A DNA stretch of 64,000 bases from Chloroflexota bacterium. Its GTDB lineage: Bacteria; Chloroflexota; Anaerolineae; B4-G1; SLSP01. Below, in pieces: positions 26,673 to 35,264 of the stretch. The DNA is taken from the NCBI GenBank assembly GCA_019873645.1, contig JAIOAX010000020.1, forward strand, positions 26,838 to 90,837, given 5' to 3'. Numbering within the stretch: the stretch's first letter is position 1; the number at the start of each line of letters is the position of its first letter. Under the pieces are notes generated by a model that was given only the letters and a program-made list of their open reading frames with translations, was not told the DNA's origin and searched no databases. The translations under genes were made by a program, and so were the position numbers.

Positions 26673-27416
26673 TTAGGGGACGTAGAATCCCTGTCCCGCC
26701 CCCTGTCGCAACGCCGCCCGTAAAGTAGCAACTGAAGGAGTGTCCTCCAGCCGGAACACCGTGCGCGTGTGCCCGATCCAGTCTAAGAAATGGGCATCGG
26801 AGCTGGAGATAATGGGAATGTCGCGCAACGATGGATACTGCGCCTGTGCTTGACTGGGGCGCAGGTTATGGGAGACTTCGGCGGCGTCGGCCTCCAGGTC
26901 CGGCGGCCAAAAACCCAGGACGTACATTAGCCCGTATACGTCACGTTCCACATGGGCGGGAATCGCCAGACCGCCCAGGGCATGGACGGCACGGGCAGCT
27001 TCTGCAATCCCCACCGTCGCAGGGGCTTTGCGCATGCGGATATCCTCGGTGATAAATTCGCCGGTCGCATCCACGATAAATTGCGGGCCGAAATGTTCGG
27101 CGTCGTTATCCAGCGGCAAGAGCCACGTATCTACCTGCGCCTGCCAGGCCGCCGCTTGTTCAAGGGTGTCAAAAATACAGAGCATGTCTACTTCTTCGTG
27201 GGTGAGCAGTTCCATGCCCGGCAAGACGACCAGTCCGGTGTCGCGGGCAGCCTCCATCACTGCGGCAACGTTGGCCGTGGCATTGTGATCGGTGATGGCG
27301 ATGAGGTGCAGGCCCTTGTAGAGCGCCTCTTCGACGATCAGGGGGGGCAACATCTCCACTTCGGCGCAGGCCGAAAGGACAGTATGAATATGCAAGTCGG
27401 CATGGTACTCACGCAT
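26673..27416 (-). CDS. PHP-domain phosphoesterase
   Basis: 247 residues from the ATG at 27416; a GTG two codons earlier is also possible. Metal-binding motifs of the PHP fold: HADLHIHTVLSACAE (HxH), IAITDHNAT (DH), PGMELLTHEEVDMLC and, at the end, ISSSDAHFLDWIG. It is likely a metal-dependent phosphoesterase; the substrate is not predictable. Last gene of a four-gene minus-strand cluster with two DRTGG proteins and a CBS-ATPase, an arrangement seen beside [FeFe]-hydrogenase genes in clostridia and relatives. Confidence 0.85.
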   Translation of the reverse strand: MREYHADLHIHTVLSACAEVEMLPPLIVEEALYKGLHLIAITDHNATANVAAVMEAARDTGLVVLPGMELLTHEEVDMLCIFDTLEQAAAWQAQVDTWLLPLDNDAEHFGPQFIVDATGEFITEDIRMRKAPATVGIAEAARAVHALGGLAIPAHVERDVYGLMYVLGFWPPDLEADAAEVSHNLRPSQAQAQYPSLRDIPIISSSDAHFLDWIGHTRTVFRLEDTPSVATLRAALRQGAGQGFYVP

Positions 27417-27441
27417 CGCCACACTCTATCGTTGTGGCGCG

Positions 27442-27771
27442 TCAGAGGCCCAGTCCGACCAGTTGTTTGACCAGCTCGTAAGTGGGCAGCGGGCTGGAGA
27501 GCACCACCACCCCTTGCTGGGCAGCTTTCTCCAGCGTGGCGTCGGGGACCGTCGCGCCTTCGGTCACAACAATGGCGGCAACCTCTTTGAGCGCCGCTAC
27601 GGCAATGATGTTCAGGTGCGTTTGCAGCGTCACCCACAGATCGTGCGGTTTCGCGCCGGCGATCACGCAGCTCAACAAATCGGCCACGTAGCCGCCGGTC
27701 ACTTCGCCTGTCAGGTCCTCGCCGGCCAACACGGTCAACCCCAATCGCTCCACAATCTCTTTGATTTGCAT
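27442..27771 (-). CDS. DRTGG-domain protein (small)
   Basis: 109 residues. The sequence LGLTVLAGEDLTGEVTGGYVADLLSCV (quoted in part: DLTGEVTGGYVADLLS) followed by an alternating beta-alpha pattern and GVVVLSSPLPTYELVKQL is the DRTGG fold, related to the N-terminal domain of HPr kinase. It probably binds a ligand or a protein. It lies 25 bases upstream of the PHP gene and downstream of the CBS-ATPase gene. Confidence 0.75.
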   Translation of the reverse strand: MQIKEIVERLGLTVLAGEDLTGEVTGGYVADLLSCVIAGAKPHDLWVTLQTHLNIIAVAALKEVAAIVVTEGATVPDATLEKAAQQGVVVLSSPLPTYELVKQLVGLGL

Positions 27772-27888
27772 ATTTTAGCTCCTCACGAGACAAACCACGA
27801 GTCTACACAAATTTTCACGAACATAGAAAGCCCAGGATTCGTGTGGATTCGTGAAGATTCGTAGTAGGAATTAACTGCTCCCGTCGCC

Positions 27889-28848
27889 CTACTTCTCTTC
27901 GGGAGGTACCTTGAAGATCATCTGCAAGCGCGTGCCGATGCCCACCGCCGACCAGATGTTCATCGTATCGGTACAGCGTTTAATGTTCACCAATCCCATC
28001 CCGGCGCCGAAGCCCATCTCGCGGATCTCTGGCGTAGCTGTGGAATAACCGGGTTGGCAGGCCAGCTCGACATCCGGGATACCGGGGCCTTGATCTTCCG
28101 CCAGCACGCTGATTTCGGCGGGTTTGATGTCGGCGGTGATGGTGCCCCCGTTGTCGGTATGAATGATAAGGTTGATTTCGGCTTCGTAGGTGGCAATGGC
28201 AACCCGCCGGGCCAAAGCTGCCGGCGCGCCGATCCGCACGAGTGCCTGTTTGATTTTCGCAGAAGCGTCCCCACCGCGCGCAAAATCACGCGCTTTGACC
28301 CGATAACGCAAGACCAGGCTGGTGGAATCGGATTCCAGGGCTTCAAAGAACCGTTCAGGACGTTCCTGGGTGCGTTCGGCCTCGGTGTAGACCTCCTGGA
28401 GCGCCCCCAACAATGCCTCGATGATGTCACCTCGGGTGAGCATGCCGACCAGTTTTTCCTGGGTGTCGAGCACCGGCATGCGCCCGATCTTCGTAACCTC
28501 AAAGCGACGCACCGCTTCCATCACCGGCTCGCTGGCATGCGCGACGATCAGCCGACCACTGGTCATAAAGTCGCGCACGGGGCTTGCCAGTTTACCCTGT
28601 TCCAGCGCGTGGATCAAGTCCTCGAGGCTTACAATGCCGATGAGCGTGCCGTCTTCCAGCACCGGCACGCCGGAAATGCGATGCTCGCGCATCAGCTCTT
28701 TCAACTCGGCCATAGAGGCGTCGGGGGAGATGGTGAACAGAGTGGTCGTCATCACCCGCGAGACACGCATCTCGCGGACCAGTTCGTGGACTTTAGAAAA
28801 CGCCCCCTCTTTCCCGAGGAAGGTGAGCAGAGCGAACCCGCTTTTCAT
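27889..28848 (-). CDS. CBS-pair plus GHKL/anti-sigma-type ATPase signalling protein
   Basis: 319 residues. Two CBS motifs (about 28-140: RVMTTTLFTISPDASMAELKE and RDFMTSGRLIVAHASEPVMEA, quoted in part) that normally bind adenosyl ligands, then a histidine-kinase-type ATP-binding domain (about 165-315) with ATYEAEINLIIH (N box), EDQGPGIPD (G1) and GFGAGMGLVNIKR (G2). No phospho-acceptor His domain, so it is more like an RsbW/SpoIIAB-type serine kinase than a sensor kinase. The ATG overlaps the stop of the upstream DRTGG gene by 4 bases. Confidence 0.85.
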   Translation of the reverse strand: MKSGFALLTFLGKEGAFSKVHELVREMRVSRVMTTTLFTISPDASMAELKELMREHRISGVPVLEDGTLIGIVSLEDLIHALEQGKLASPVRDFMTSGRLIVAHASEPVMEAVRRFEVTKIGRMPVLDTQEKLVGMLTRGDIIEALLGALQEVYTEAERTQERPERFFEALESDSTSLVLRYRVKARDFARGGDASAKIKQALVRIGAPAALARRVAIATYEAEINLIIHTDNGGTITADIKPAEISVLAEDQGPGIPDVELACQPGYSTATPEIREMGFGAGMGLVNIKRCTDTMNIWSAVGIGTRLQMIFKVPPEEK

Positions 28849-29210
28849 CGCTGCTTAACAATCGGGAGTTTACCTAAGCCGCGCAGGCCGGCTTGATACA
28901 GCAAACCGGCGGTCTCGAACATCGTATACGCCGACAGCACCACAGCGATCCCTAATTCCTCGGCAAGCGCCAACGTTTCTGGAGCAGGATATTTACCCCG
29001 CACAAACACGATGATCGGCGCTTCGGCCATATCCGCCGTGCGCACCGATTGTGGATTCGTCAGGCCGGTAATCAGGAGCATGTTCGGCTTGACAAAGAGG
29101 AGTACGTCGCTCATCAAGTCCGAGCAGCATGCACTGCGGATGTCAACGTCAACCGGTGCATCCACCAGCAATTCCCCTTCAACAACTTCAATAATTTCTT
29201 TCAGATTCAT
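28845..29210 (-). CDS. DRTGG-domain protein
   Basis: 121 residues. MNLKEIIEVVEGELL, DIRSACCSDLMSDVLLFV and a C-terminal PIIVFVRGKYPAPETLALAEELGIAVVLS (quoted in part: LALAEELGIAVVLS) match the DRTGG fold, here with a Cys-Cys pair (about 27-28) in the loop. First gene of the PHP/DRTGG/CBS-ATPase cluster; coupled by an ATGA overlap to the next gene. Confidence 0.7.
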   Translation of the reverse strand: MNLKEIIEVVEGELLVDAPVDVDIRSACCSDLMSDVLLFVKPNMLLITGLTNPQSVRTADMAEAPIIVFVRGKYPAPETLALAEELGIAVVLSAYTMFETAGLLYQAGLRGLGKLPIVKQR

Positions 29211-29280
29211 ACACTTTCCACCTTTTCCCTTGCTACTTCTAAGGGTGTATATCTACCTTGAGCAGTTCGTATTATACTGT

Positions 29281-29350
29281 GTAAAGCGTAAAACGTAAAA
29301 CAGGCAGGATAAATGATTGGGAATGGCTCGGGCCGGTCTCCTGACCGTGC
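29281..29350. repeat. GTAAAAC heptamers and a GGCCGGTCTC element upstream of hisS
   Basis: Three GTAAAGC/GTAAAAC units at 29281-29302 repeat the theme seen near ftsH and the adenosine deaminase gene. GGCCGGTCTCCTGACCG at 29331-29350 matches one arm of the inverted repeat at 33521-33576. Confidence 0.6.
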
Positions 29351-29362
29351 CCGCCCGGCAAC

Positions 29363-29390
29363 TTGTCATCTCTACCGTATGACCTATAAT
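29363..29390 (+). promoter_or_regulatory. hisS-nadK promoter
   Basis: TTGTCA and TATAAT with a 16-base spacer, giving a leader of about 30 bases. No T-box structure is visible. Confidence 0.7.
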
Positions 29391-29426
29391 CAACCCTGAT
29401 TATTTTATGCTCAAGCGAGGTCCATA

Positions 29427-30689
29427 ATGGCAAAATTCACCCGCCCTACCGGCACACAGGACATCTTGCCGGAAGATCAGCCCTATTGGGAATATGTGCT
29501 GGCATGCGTGACGAGTGTTGCCCGCAAGTACGGTTTTGCACGCATTGACACGCCGGTCTTTGAAGCGACCGAGGTTTTTGCGCGCGGCGTCGGCACAGGG
29601 ACCGACATTGTGGATAAGGAAATGTACTCATTCAAAGACAAGGGGGGCAACGATATCACCCTGCGCCCGGAATTTACGGCCGGCGTGATGCGCGCCTACA
29701 TCGAGAACGGCATGCAGGTGCTGCCCAAACCGGTCAAACTCTACAGCACCGGGCCGGTGTTTCGCTATGAACGTCCCCAGGCCGGGCGGTTTCGGCAGTT
29801 GCATCAATTCAATGCCGAGATCCTCGGGGAACAGAGTCCCCTGGCCGACCTGGAAATCATGCTCATCGCCTGGGACATCTATGCCAGACTGGGATTCACC
29901 CGGCTGGCTTTCCAGTTGAATACCACCGGCTGTCCTGTATGTCGCCCCGGCTACGTCGAACATCTGCGAGCCTATTACCATGCGCACATCCATCAAATCT
30001 GCGATGACTGCAAACTGCGCATCGAAAAGAACCCCTTGCGCGTTCTGGATTGCAAACGTGAGCAATGTCAACCGGTCATCGCCGGCGCGCCCAAGATGAT
30101 TGACCACGTCTGCGCCGATTGCGCCGCGCACTTCGCCGAATTGCGCGCTTACCTGGACGATCTGGGGAAGCCGTATACGCTCAATCACCGGCTGGTGCGC
30201 GGCCTGGACTATTACACCAAAACCGTCTTCGAGGTGTGGGCCGAAGGCATCGGCGCACAGAGCGCCATCTGCGGTGGGGGACGCTACGATGGGTTGATCG
30301 AGCTGCTCGGCGGAGCACCCACGCCTGGCGTCGGTTTTGCAGCGGGCATCGAGCGCGCCGTTATGTTGATGAAAGCGCAACACATTGCCGTCCCCACCCC
30401 GCCGGTGCCGCCGGTCTTCATCGCCTACCTGGGCGACGCGGCGCGGCTGCACGCCGTCCGTCTGCTGGTGCAGTTACATCAGGCCGACATCGGAGCACAA
30501 ATAGCGATGAGCGGCAGCCTCAAGGCGCAGTTGCGGCAGGCCGACAAGCGCGGCGCACGTTTCGCTCTCATCCTCGGCGAGGACGAAATCGCACAGGGGA
30601 CGGTCACGCTGCGCGATATGGCCGGCGGTAGTCAGGAGACAGTGGCGCTGGCCGAGGTCGCGTCGGTGCTTAAAACGAAGTTGGGATGA
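29427..30689 (+). CDS. hisS: Histidyl-tRNA synthetase
   Basis: 420 residues, normal size. Class II motifs: RPEFTAGVMRAYIENG, FRYERPQAGRFRQLHQFN (motif 2), the histidine-binding LVRGLDYYTKTVFEVW, and CGGGRYDGLIELLGG ... GVGFAAGIER (motif 3). The C-terminal anticodon-binding domain begins near 330. GAGGT precedes the ATG. Its stop overlaps the NAD kinase start by 4 bases. Confidence 0.96.
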   Translation: MAKFTRPTGTQDILPEDQPYWEYVLACVTSVARKYGFARIDTPVFEATEVFARGVGTGTDIVDKEMYSFKDKGGNDITLRPEFTAGVMRAYIENGMQVLPKPVKLYSTGPVFRYERPQAGRFRQLHQFNAEILGEQSPLADLEIMLIAWDIYARLGFTRLAFQLNTTGCPVCRPGYVEHLRAYYHAHIHQICDDCKLRIEKNPLRVLDCKREQCQPVIAGAPKMIDHVCADCAAHFAELRAYLDDLGKPYTLNHRLVRGLDYYTKTVFEVWAEGIGAQSAICGGGRYDGLIELLGGAPTPGVGFAAGIERAVMLMKAQHIAVPTPPVPPVFIAYLGDAARLHAVRLLVQLHQADIGAQIAMSGSLKAQLRQADKRGARFALILGEDEIAQGTVTLRDMAGGSQETVALAEVASVLKTKLG

Positions 30690-31519
30690 ACATCCACACC
30701 ATTGGTCTGATCTACAACCCGCATGTCGAGGCGGCGCGCGTCCTGGGTGAAGAAATTTTGGCGTGGTTGACGGCGCGCCAGGTTCAGGCATGGCTGGGCG
30801 CGGGGCAGGAAAGTGTGCCCGTTCAAGGGCCGGCCGACCTGTTTATCACGCTGGGCGGCGACGGGACGATTTTGCGCACGATGCAGCGCGCTGCGCCGGC
30901 CGGCGTGCCGGTGTTGGGTGTCAATTTGGGGCGCGTGGGTTTCCTGACCGAAGCCTCGCCGGAGACATGGCCGCAAGTCCTCACCCGTGTCCTGGCCGGC
31001 GAGGGCTGGATCGAGATTCGCGCCATGCTGCGCGTCACCTTATTGCGCGACGGCGTCGCCATCGCCCAAGAGGACGCGCTGAACGACGCCGTCATCAGCC
31101 GCGGCGCCCTGGCCCGTACGCTGCGCCTGGAAACGAGTATTGACGGCGCCTTCGTCACCCGCTATGTGGCCGACGGGCTGATCCTGGCGACGGCTACCGG
31201 TTCGACGGCGTATGCTTACGCTTCCGGCGGCCCCATCCTTCCGCCCTGGCATAACAGCATCTTGCTTGTGCCGGCGGCGCCCCATCTCAGCCTGGAACGT
31301 CCGCTGGTGCTGGATAAGCATGCGGTGATCGAAGTGAAAGTCAACACCGAAATCCCCGGTATGCTCACCGTAGACGGGCGGATGGAAGGCGAACTGCACC
31401 ACGGCGACCTGGTGCGCGTCGAGCGTAGTCCGCTACAAGCGCGCTTCTTGCGGCTGCGCAGCCGGAATGATTTTTATCGTACCCTGGTGGCGCGTTTGAC
31501 GCCGCGGAATGGTGAATAG
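30686..31519 (+). CDS. nadK: NAD kinase
   Basis: 277 residues. GGDGTILRTMQRAA (about 57-70) is the catalytic GGDG motif, LGVNLGRVGFLTE follows, and the NAD-binding loop TATGSTAYAYASGGPI is present. It phosphorylates NAD to NADP. ATGA overlap with hisS implies translational coupling. Confidence 0.94.
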   Translation: MNIHTIGLIYNPHVEAARVLGEEILAWLTARQVQAWLGAGQESVPVQGPADLFITLGGDGTILRTMQRAAPAGVPVLGVNLGRVGFLTEASPETWPQVLTRVLAGEGWIEIRAMLRVTLLRDGVAIAQEDALNDAVISRGALARTLRLETSIDGAFVTRYVADGLILATATGSTAYAYASGGPILPPWHNSILLVPAAPHLSLERPLVLDKHAVIEVKVNTEIPGMLTVDGRMEGELHHGDLVRVERSPLQARFLRLRSRNDFYRTLVARLTPRNGE

Positions 31520-31539
31520 CGAAGGGCAAAGAGGAAGAG

Positions 31540-32073
31540 ATGACGGAAGAAACGCCTGAGGAAGTGCTCTATTGTCAATGGCATCCTAAGGTAGAGACAG
31601 CGCTGCGTTGTTACCAATGTGGTGCGCCGATCTGTAGCCGATGTGCACGGCGCACGCCTACCGGCTACATCTGTCCTGCCTGCCGGAAAGGCCACCTGCG
31701 CCGCTTTGAGAGCTTCAAGAACTATGATTACATCGTCGTGGCCGTGACAGCGTTATTTTTGGGCGGCCTTGCCAGCCTGATTCCGCTTATTCCAATGTCC
31801 GGTTGGTTCATTTTCATCATCTCGCCGCTGGCCGGCACCATGATCGCCGAAGCGGTATCGCGTCTGACCGGGCGGCGTCAGAGCCGGCATCTGTGGAAGA
31901 TCGTGGTCGCGGCTGTCGTTATCGGCAGTTTGCCACTGTTGTTGTTCGATGCTTTCGTCGGCATTGCTGCTTTCATGAACGGCAACGCCTGGGGAATTTG
32001 GGACCTGTTCTACACACTCATTCATTTACCGCTCGTGATCGGCGCCATTGTGCTCAGATTGCGGTTGCGTTGA
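31540..32073 (+). CDS. B-box-type zinc-finger membrane protein
   Basis: 177 residues. N-terminal Cys/His cluster (YCQWHPKVETALRCYQCGAPICSRCARRTPTGYICPAC, about 11-48; core CYQCGAPICSRC) resembling a B-box/rhomboid-associated zinc binding head, then three to four hydrophobic helices (about 63-88, 92-108, 122-145, 156-174). Function unknown; likely an inner-membrane protein with its zinc head in the cytoplasm. Probably co-transcribed with hisS-nadK. Confidence 0.75.
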   Translation: MTEETPEEVLYCQWHPKVETALRCYQCGAPICSRCARRTPTGYICPACRKGHLRRFESFKNYDYIVVAVTALFLGGLASLIPLIPMSGWFIFIISPLAGTMIAEAVSRLTGRRQSRHLWKIVVAAVVIGSLPLLLFDAFVGIAAFMNGNAWGIWDLFYTLIHLPLVIGAIVLRLRLR

Positions 32074-32206
32074 AAACAATGCTCCATAAACCGGCGGACA
32101 AAAGATTCTAGCCGCGAATCACGCAGATTTGCGCTGATTTTTAAGAAAGATTCGCGGAGATTAGCGAGATCAACGGTTCATTTTCAGATGAGGAGGGACG
32201 ATAGCC

Positions 32207-33490
32207 ATGGCGCGTATTTTAATGTTGACCCCTCAGGTTCCGTATCCGCCGCGTCAGGGCACGGCCCTCCGTAACTGGGGTATCCTGCGTGGACTGGCGG
32301 CACAGCATCGCGTCTCGCTGCTCACCTTCGCCGCCCCCGATCAGGAGCCAACGCCGCCGGCGCCGCTGGCCGACATCGTCGAGCGTGTCGCCATCGTGCC
32401 GCAGCCCACCCGCACCCTCCGCGACCGTCTGCGCGACCTGCTGACCCACACGCGCCCCGATCTGGCGTTGCGTTTGGAAAGCGCTGCTTTCCGTCAGCAG
32501 ATGCGCGCCTGGTTGGAGACTTACGCCTTTGACTGGGTCCTCGTCGAGGGTCTCGAAATGGCCCCCTATCTCGATCTTCTCCCCAGCCGTGATTCTGGTT
32601 CCCGTCTACCGCCTACCGCTTCTCCCGCCCCGTCTACTGTCTACCGTCTACCGTCTACTCCCTACATCGCCTTCGACGCGCACAACTGCGAGTATCTGCT
32701 CCAAAAGCGTGCCGGCGCCGCCGATCTACGGCGCCCCCGCCGCTGGCCTGCCGCGCTCTACTCAGCCATTCAATGGCGTCGGCTGCGGCGCTTCGAGGCC
32801 GCCGTCTGTCGCCGCGCCGACCTGGTGATTGCCGTTTCCGAGGCAGATGCGCAGGCTTTGCAGCGCATTGTGCCACAGCTCGATCCGGTCATCGTTCCCA
32901 ACGGCATCACCGTGGCGGAATATGCCGCGTTCACCGAAAAAGCCGATCTACAACAACCGGCTTTCGTCTTCACCGGCACGATGGACTTCCGTCCCAACGT
33001 GGACGGCATCCTGTGGTTTGCCAATGAAGTGTGGCCGGATATTCTCTCCCTGTTGCCGTTTGCCCGCTGCTACATTGTGGGGCGCAACCCACACCCGCGC
33101 CTCGACGCGCTGCGGCAAATTCCCGGGATGGTGATCACCGGCGCCGTGCCGGATACCCGTCCTTACATCAACGCAGCGGCGGTCTACATCGTTCCATTGC
33201 TGGTGGGCGGCGGCACGCGCCTCAAGGTATTAGAGGCCGCCGCGATGGGCAAAGCCATTGTCTCGACTTCGCTGGGGGCGGAAGGCTTCCCTAATCCTGA
33301 AACGGCGATACACCTGGCCGATTACCCGGTTGTATTTGCCGATGCCTGCCTCTATTTCATCGAAAACCCGGCCGCGCGCGCCGATTATGAAGCCCGCGCC
33401 CGCGCCTTTGCTCGCGCTTATGATTGGGATGTACTTTTGCCTCCTCTTTTGGCGCGCCTGGAAATACCGCCCACCCTTGCGAAGGTTTGA
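32207..33490 (+). CDS. Glycosyltransferase family 4 (GT-B) protein
   Basis: 427 residues. N-terminal Rossmann half begins LMLTPQVPYPPRQGTALRNW; the C-terminal half has IVPNGITVAEYAAF, FTGTMDFRPNVDGILWFANEVW and the donor-binding LLVGGGTRLKVLEAAAMGKAIVSTSLGAEG (quoted in part: GGGTRLKVLEAAAMGKAIV). It resembles the TIGR03087-like sugar transferases of exopolysaccharide clusters. Residues about 130-151 (SRLPPTASPAPSTVYRLPST) are encoded by a GTCTACC heptamer array and look like a tolerated insertion. The stop codon lies in the loop of a perfect hairpin. Confidence 0.88.
   Translation: MARILMLTPQVPYPPRQGTALRNWGILRGLAAQHRVSLLTFAAPDQEPTPPAPLADIVERVAIVPQPTRTLRDRLRDLLTHTRPDLALRLESAAFRQQMRAWLETYAFDWVLVEGLEMAPYLDLLPSRDSGSRLPPTASPAPSTVYRLPSTPYIAFDAHNCEYLLQKRAGAADLRRPRRWPAALYSAIQWRRLRRFEAAVCRRADLVIAVSEADAQALQRIVPQLDPVIVPNGITVAEYAAFTEKADLQQPAFVFTGTMDFRPNVDGILWFANEVWPDILSLLPFARCYIVGRNPHPRLDALRQIPGMVITGAVPDTRPYINAAAVYIVPLLVGGGTRLKVLEAAAMGKAIVSTSLGAEGFPNPETAIHLADYPVVFADACLYFIENPAARADYEARARAFARAYDWDVLLPPLLARLEIPPTLAKV
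32598..32664. repeat. Heptanucleotide array inside a coding region (GTCTACC)
   Basis: About nine units of GTCTACC/GCCTACC/GTCTACT in frame within the glycosyltransferase gene. They are translated as a Pro/Ser/Thr-rich loop between its N-terminal strands. Confidence 0.75.
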
Positions 33491-33576
33491 AACCTTCGCA
33501 AGGGTTGCCACTCTCGCTGTGGCCGGTCTCTGACCGCGCCACACAGGGATACGCAGGCGCGGTCTGGAGACCGGCC
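33473..33576. repeat. Two adjacent inverted repeats after the glycosyltransferase gene
   Basis: 33473-33505: 15-bp perfect stem ACCCTTGCGAAGGTT/complement with a 3-base loop that holds the glycosyltransferase stop codon. 33521-33576: imperfect 20-bp inverted repeat beginning GGCCGGTCTC with a loop of about 15 bases. Neither has a T-run, so they look like dispersed palindromic elements rather than terminators. Confidence 0.75.
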
Positions 33577-33671
33577 TGAGCATCGCCAAGTCGCCGCGCC
33601 TGATAAGCCCCCCCGTCCTGAAATGTACCCTCATACTGCACTCTGTTGAAAATTCCGGCAACGGACTTAAA

Positions 33672-34397
33672 ATGCAGGGCATGAGTGTCGAAGATCGCCT
33701 GGAACATTACCGGCGCCGTTATGCAAGGTTGCGACCCGGCTGGGAATCCGCGACAGCGCGTTATCAACGCCAGATCGCTGCACAGCTCACGCCGGATAGC
33801 CGGGTTCTGGACCTGGGCTGTGGACGCGGCGGTGTAGTGGAACGGCTCGGCGTGACGGGGCACTGGAACGGTTGCGATCCCGATTGGCGCTCGCTCAAGG
33901 AACATCGCCGGGCGCAATTGGCCCGCGCGCAGGCCGCTTCGGAGCGACTGCCTTTTGCAGATGGCGTGTTCGATCTCGTGATTGCGTCATGGGTGTTGGA
34001 GCATCTCCCCTGTCCAATGCATACTTTCGCCGAGATCGCGCGCGTGCTGCGGCCGGGCGGACGCTTTGTCTTTCTCACACCCAACCTGCGCCATCCCATC
34101 CCGCGCCTGAGCCATTGGCTGGCGCGTCTGAAGGCGCTGCAACCCCGGCTTGTGGCAGCTATCTATCGGCGCGCGGAAGCCGATACTTTTCCGGTATACT
34201 ACCGGGCGAATACGTTTGAAACGCTGGAACAGTTCGCCGCTCGCGCCGGATTGCGCCTGGCGCAGGTAGAGTGGATGGACGATCCATCCTATTTTTCCTG
34301 GACGGAAGCCACGTTCCGACTTGCGATATGGTTGGAGGCCATCCTCCCCTCCGCGTGGCGCGTGCACTTGATCGGGGAGTATGTCAAAGTGAGGTAA
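33672..34397 (+). CDS. Class I SAM-dependent methyltransferase
   Basis: 241 residues; an alternative ATG lies 9 bases later. SAM-binding motif I VLDLGCGRGGVVERLG (about 47-62), motif II region NGCDPDW, and the post-motif ASWVLEHLPCPMHTFAEIARVLRPGGRFVFLTPN (quoted in part: VLEHLPCPMHTFAEIARVL) of ubiE-like enzymes. The substrate is unknown; next to a glycosyltransferase it may act on a glycan or lipid. Confidence 0.85.
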   Translation: MQGMSVEDRLEHYRRRYARLRPGWESATARYQRQIAAQLTPDSRVLDLGCGRGGVVERLGVTGHWNGCDPDWRSLKEHRRAQLARAQAASERLPFADGVFDLVIASWVLEHLPCPMHTFAEIARVLRPGGRFVFLTPNLRHPIPRLSHWLARLKALQPRLVAAIYRRAEADTFPVYYRANTFETLEQFAARAGLRLAQVEWMDDPSYFSWTEATFRLAIWLEAILPSAWRVHLIGEYVKVR

Positions 34398-34495
34398 AGC
34401 ATCATTTTAACAAATTCACATCTGCTTAATCTGCTAAATCTGCTGATAAATAAAGATTGTTTTGGCGTCTGTTTCAGCACAAAGAGAGGGTAAAA

Positions 34496-35263
34496 ATGGA
34501 CTCTTTTGAAGATTTCCTTTTACCAATGCTTATTTTACTTATCATCGGCATCGTTGGCATCACTGCCTGGGCGACATGGATGATTTTCAGACTCAAGTAC
34601 AAACACAAGCTACAGGGTACGGTCACGCCGCCCTCTGCGTCGGAGCGCCGTGCGCCTTATCTATTAGGACTGACGCACACCGCAGATGGGGCATGGGAGA
34701 TTGAGGTGCAGGGAGCGCGTTACGCCTCCCTGGAAACCGTCCCCGACGATGGTGTGCGTCAGGAAGTCGTCGCGGGACTCAAAGAGCTGGTTGCCTTCGC
34801 CCGTTCCTACGTTCAGCGGGAGCAAACGGCCAGGAAACAGCCCCGACCTGAACCGCAGCCTGAACCATCCCCTGAACCGGCGACGCCCGCAGCCCCCAAG
34901 ACGCCGCCTGTGGCCGCGCCGCAAAGTGCGCCCGTCCCGTCCCCGGCAGCGCCTGTCAGCAAGCAAGCCGTTCAAGACAAACTGCGCGTCTATCTCAAGG
35001 GCGAACCCGCCCTTAAACGTTCCGAGGCAGCGCCGGAGATTCTGCCGACGCTCGACCTGGCGCGCGAGATCGGTGAAATCGTCGCCGAGATGCAGGCACG
35101 CATCCCTTCGCTGGCGCACCGCTCGATACGCTTGCAAAACGCACCGAGCGGCGGCGTCCATTTTGCCATTGACGGCATCGTCTATCCCAATGTGAACGAA
35201 ATCCCCGACGCGGAGATTCAAGCGCTGATCCGCGCCGCGACAAAGGAGTGGGAACGTCGCTAA
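34496..35263 (+). CDS. Membrane-anchored protein of unknown function with Pro-rich linker
   Basis: 255 residues from the ATG at 34496 (AGAGAGGG upstream). One N-terminal membrane helix (about 8-30, LPMLILLIIGIVGITAWATW), a short folded part (about 45-105), a Pro/Glu/Ala-rich linker (about 110-165) and a C-terminal helical part (about 170-255) with VHFAIDGIVYPNVNEIPDAE. I do not recognise the family. It ends 1 base before miaB, so the two are co-transcribed. Confidence 0.7.
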   Translation: MDSFEDFLLPMLILLIIGIVGITAWATWMIFRLKYKHKLQGTVTPPSASERRAPYLLGLTHTADGAWEIEVQGARYASLETVPDDGVRQEVVAGLKELVAFARSYVQREQTARKQPRPEPQPEPSPEPATPAAPKTPPVAAPQSAPVPSPAAPVSKQAVQDKLRVYLKGEPALKRSEAAPEILPTLDLAREIGEIVAEMQARIPSLAHRSIRLQNAPSGGVHFAIDGIVYPNVNEIPDAEIQALIRAATKEWERR

Positions 35264-35264
35264 G

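Noticed and set aside
29211..29426. T-box or riboswitch before hisS
   Set aside because: The promoter lies only about 30 bases before the ribosome site, leaving no room for a T-box; no T-box consensus seen.
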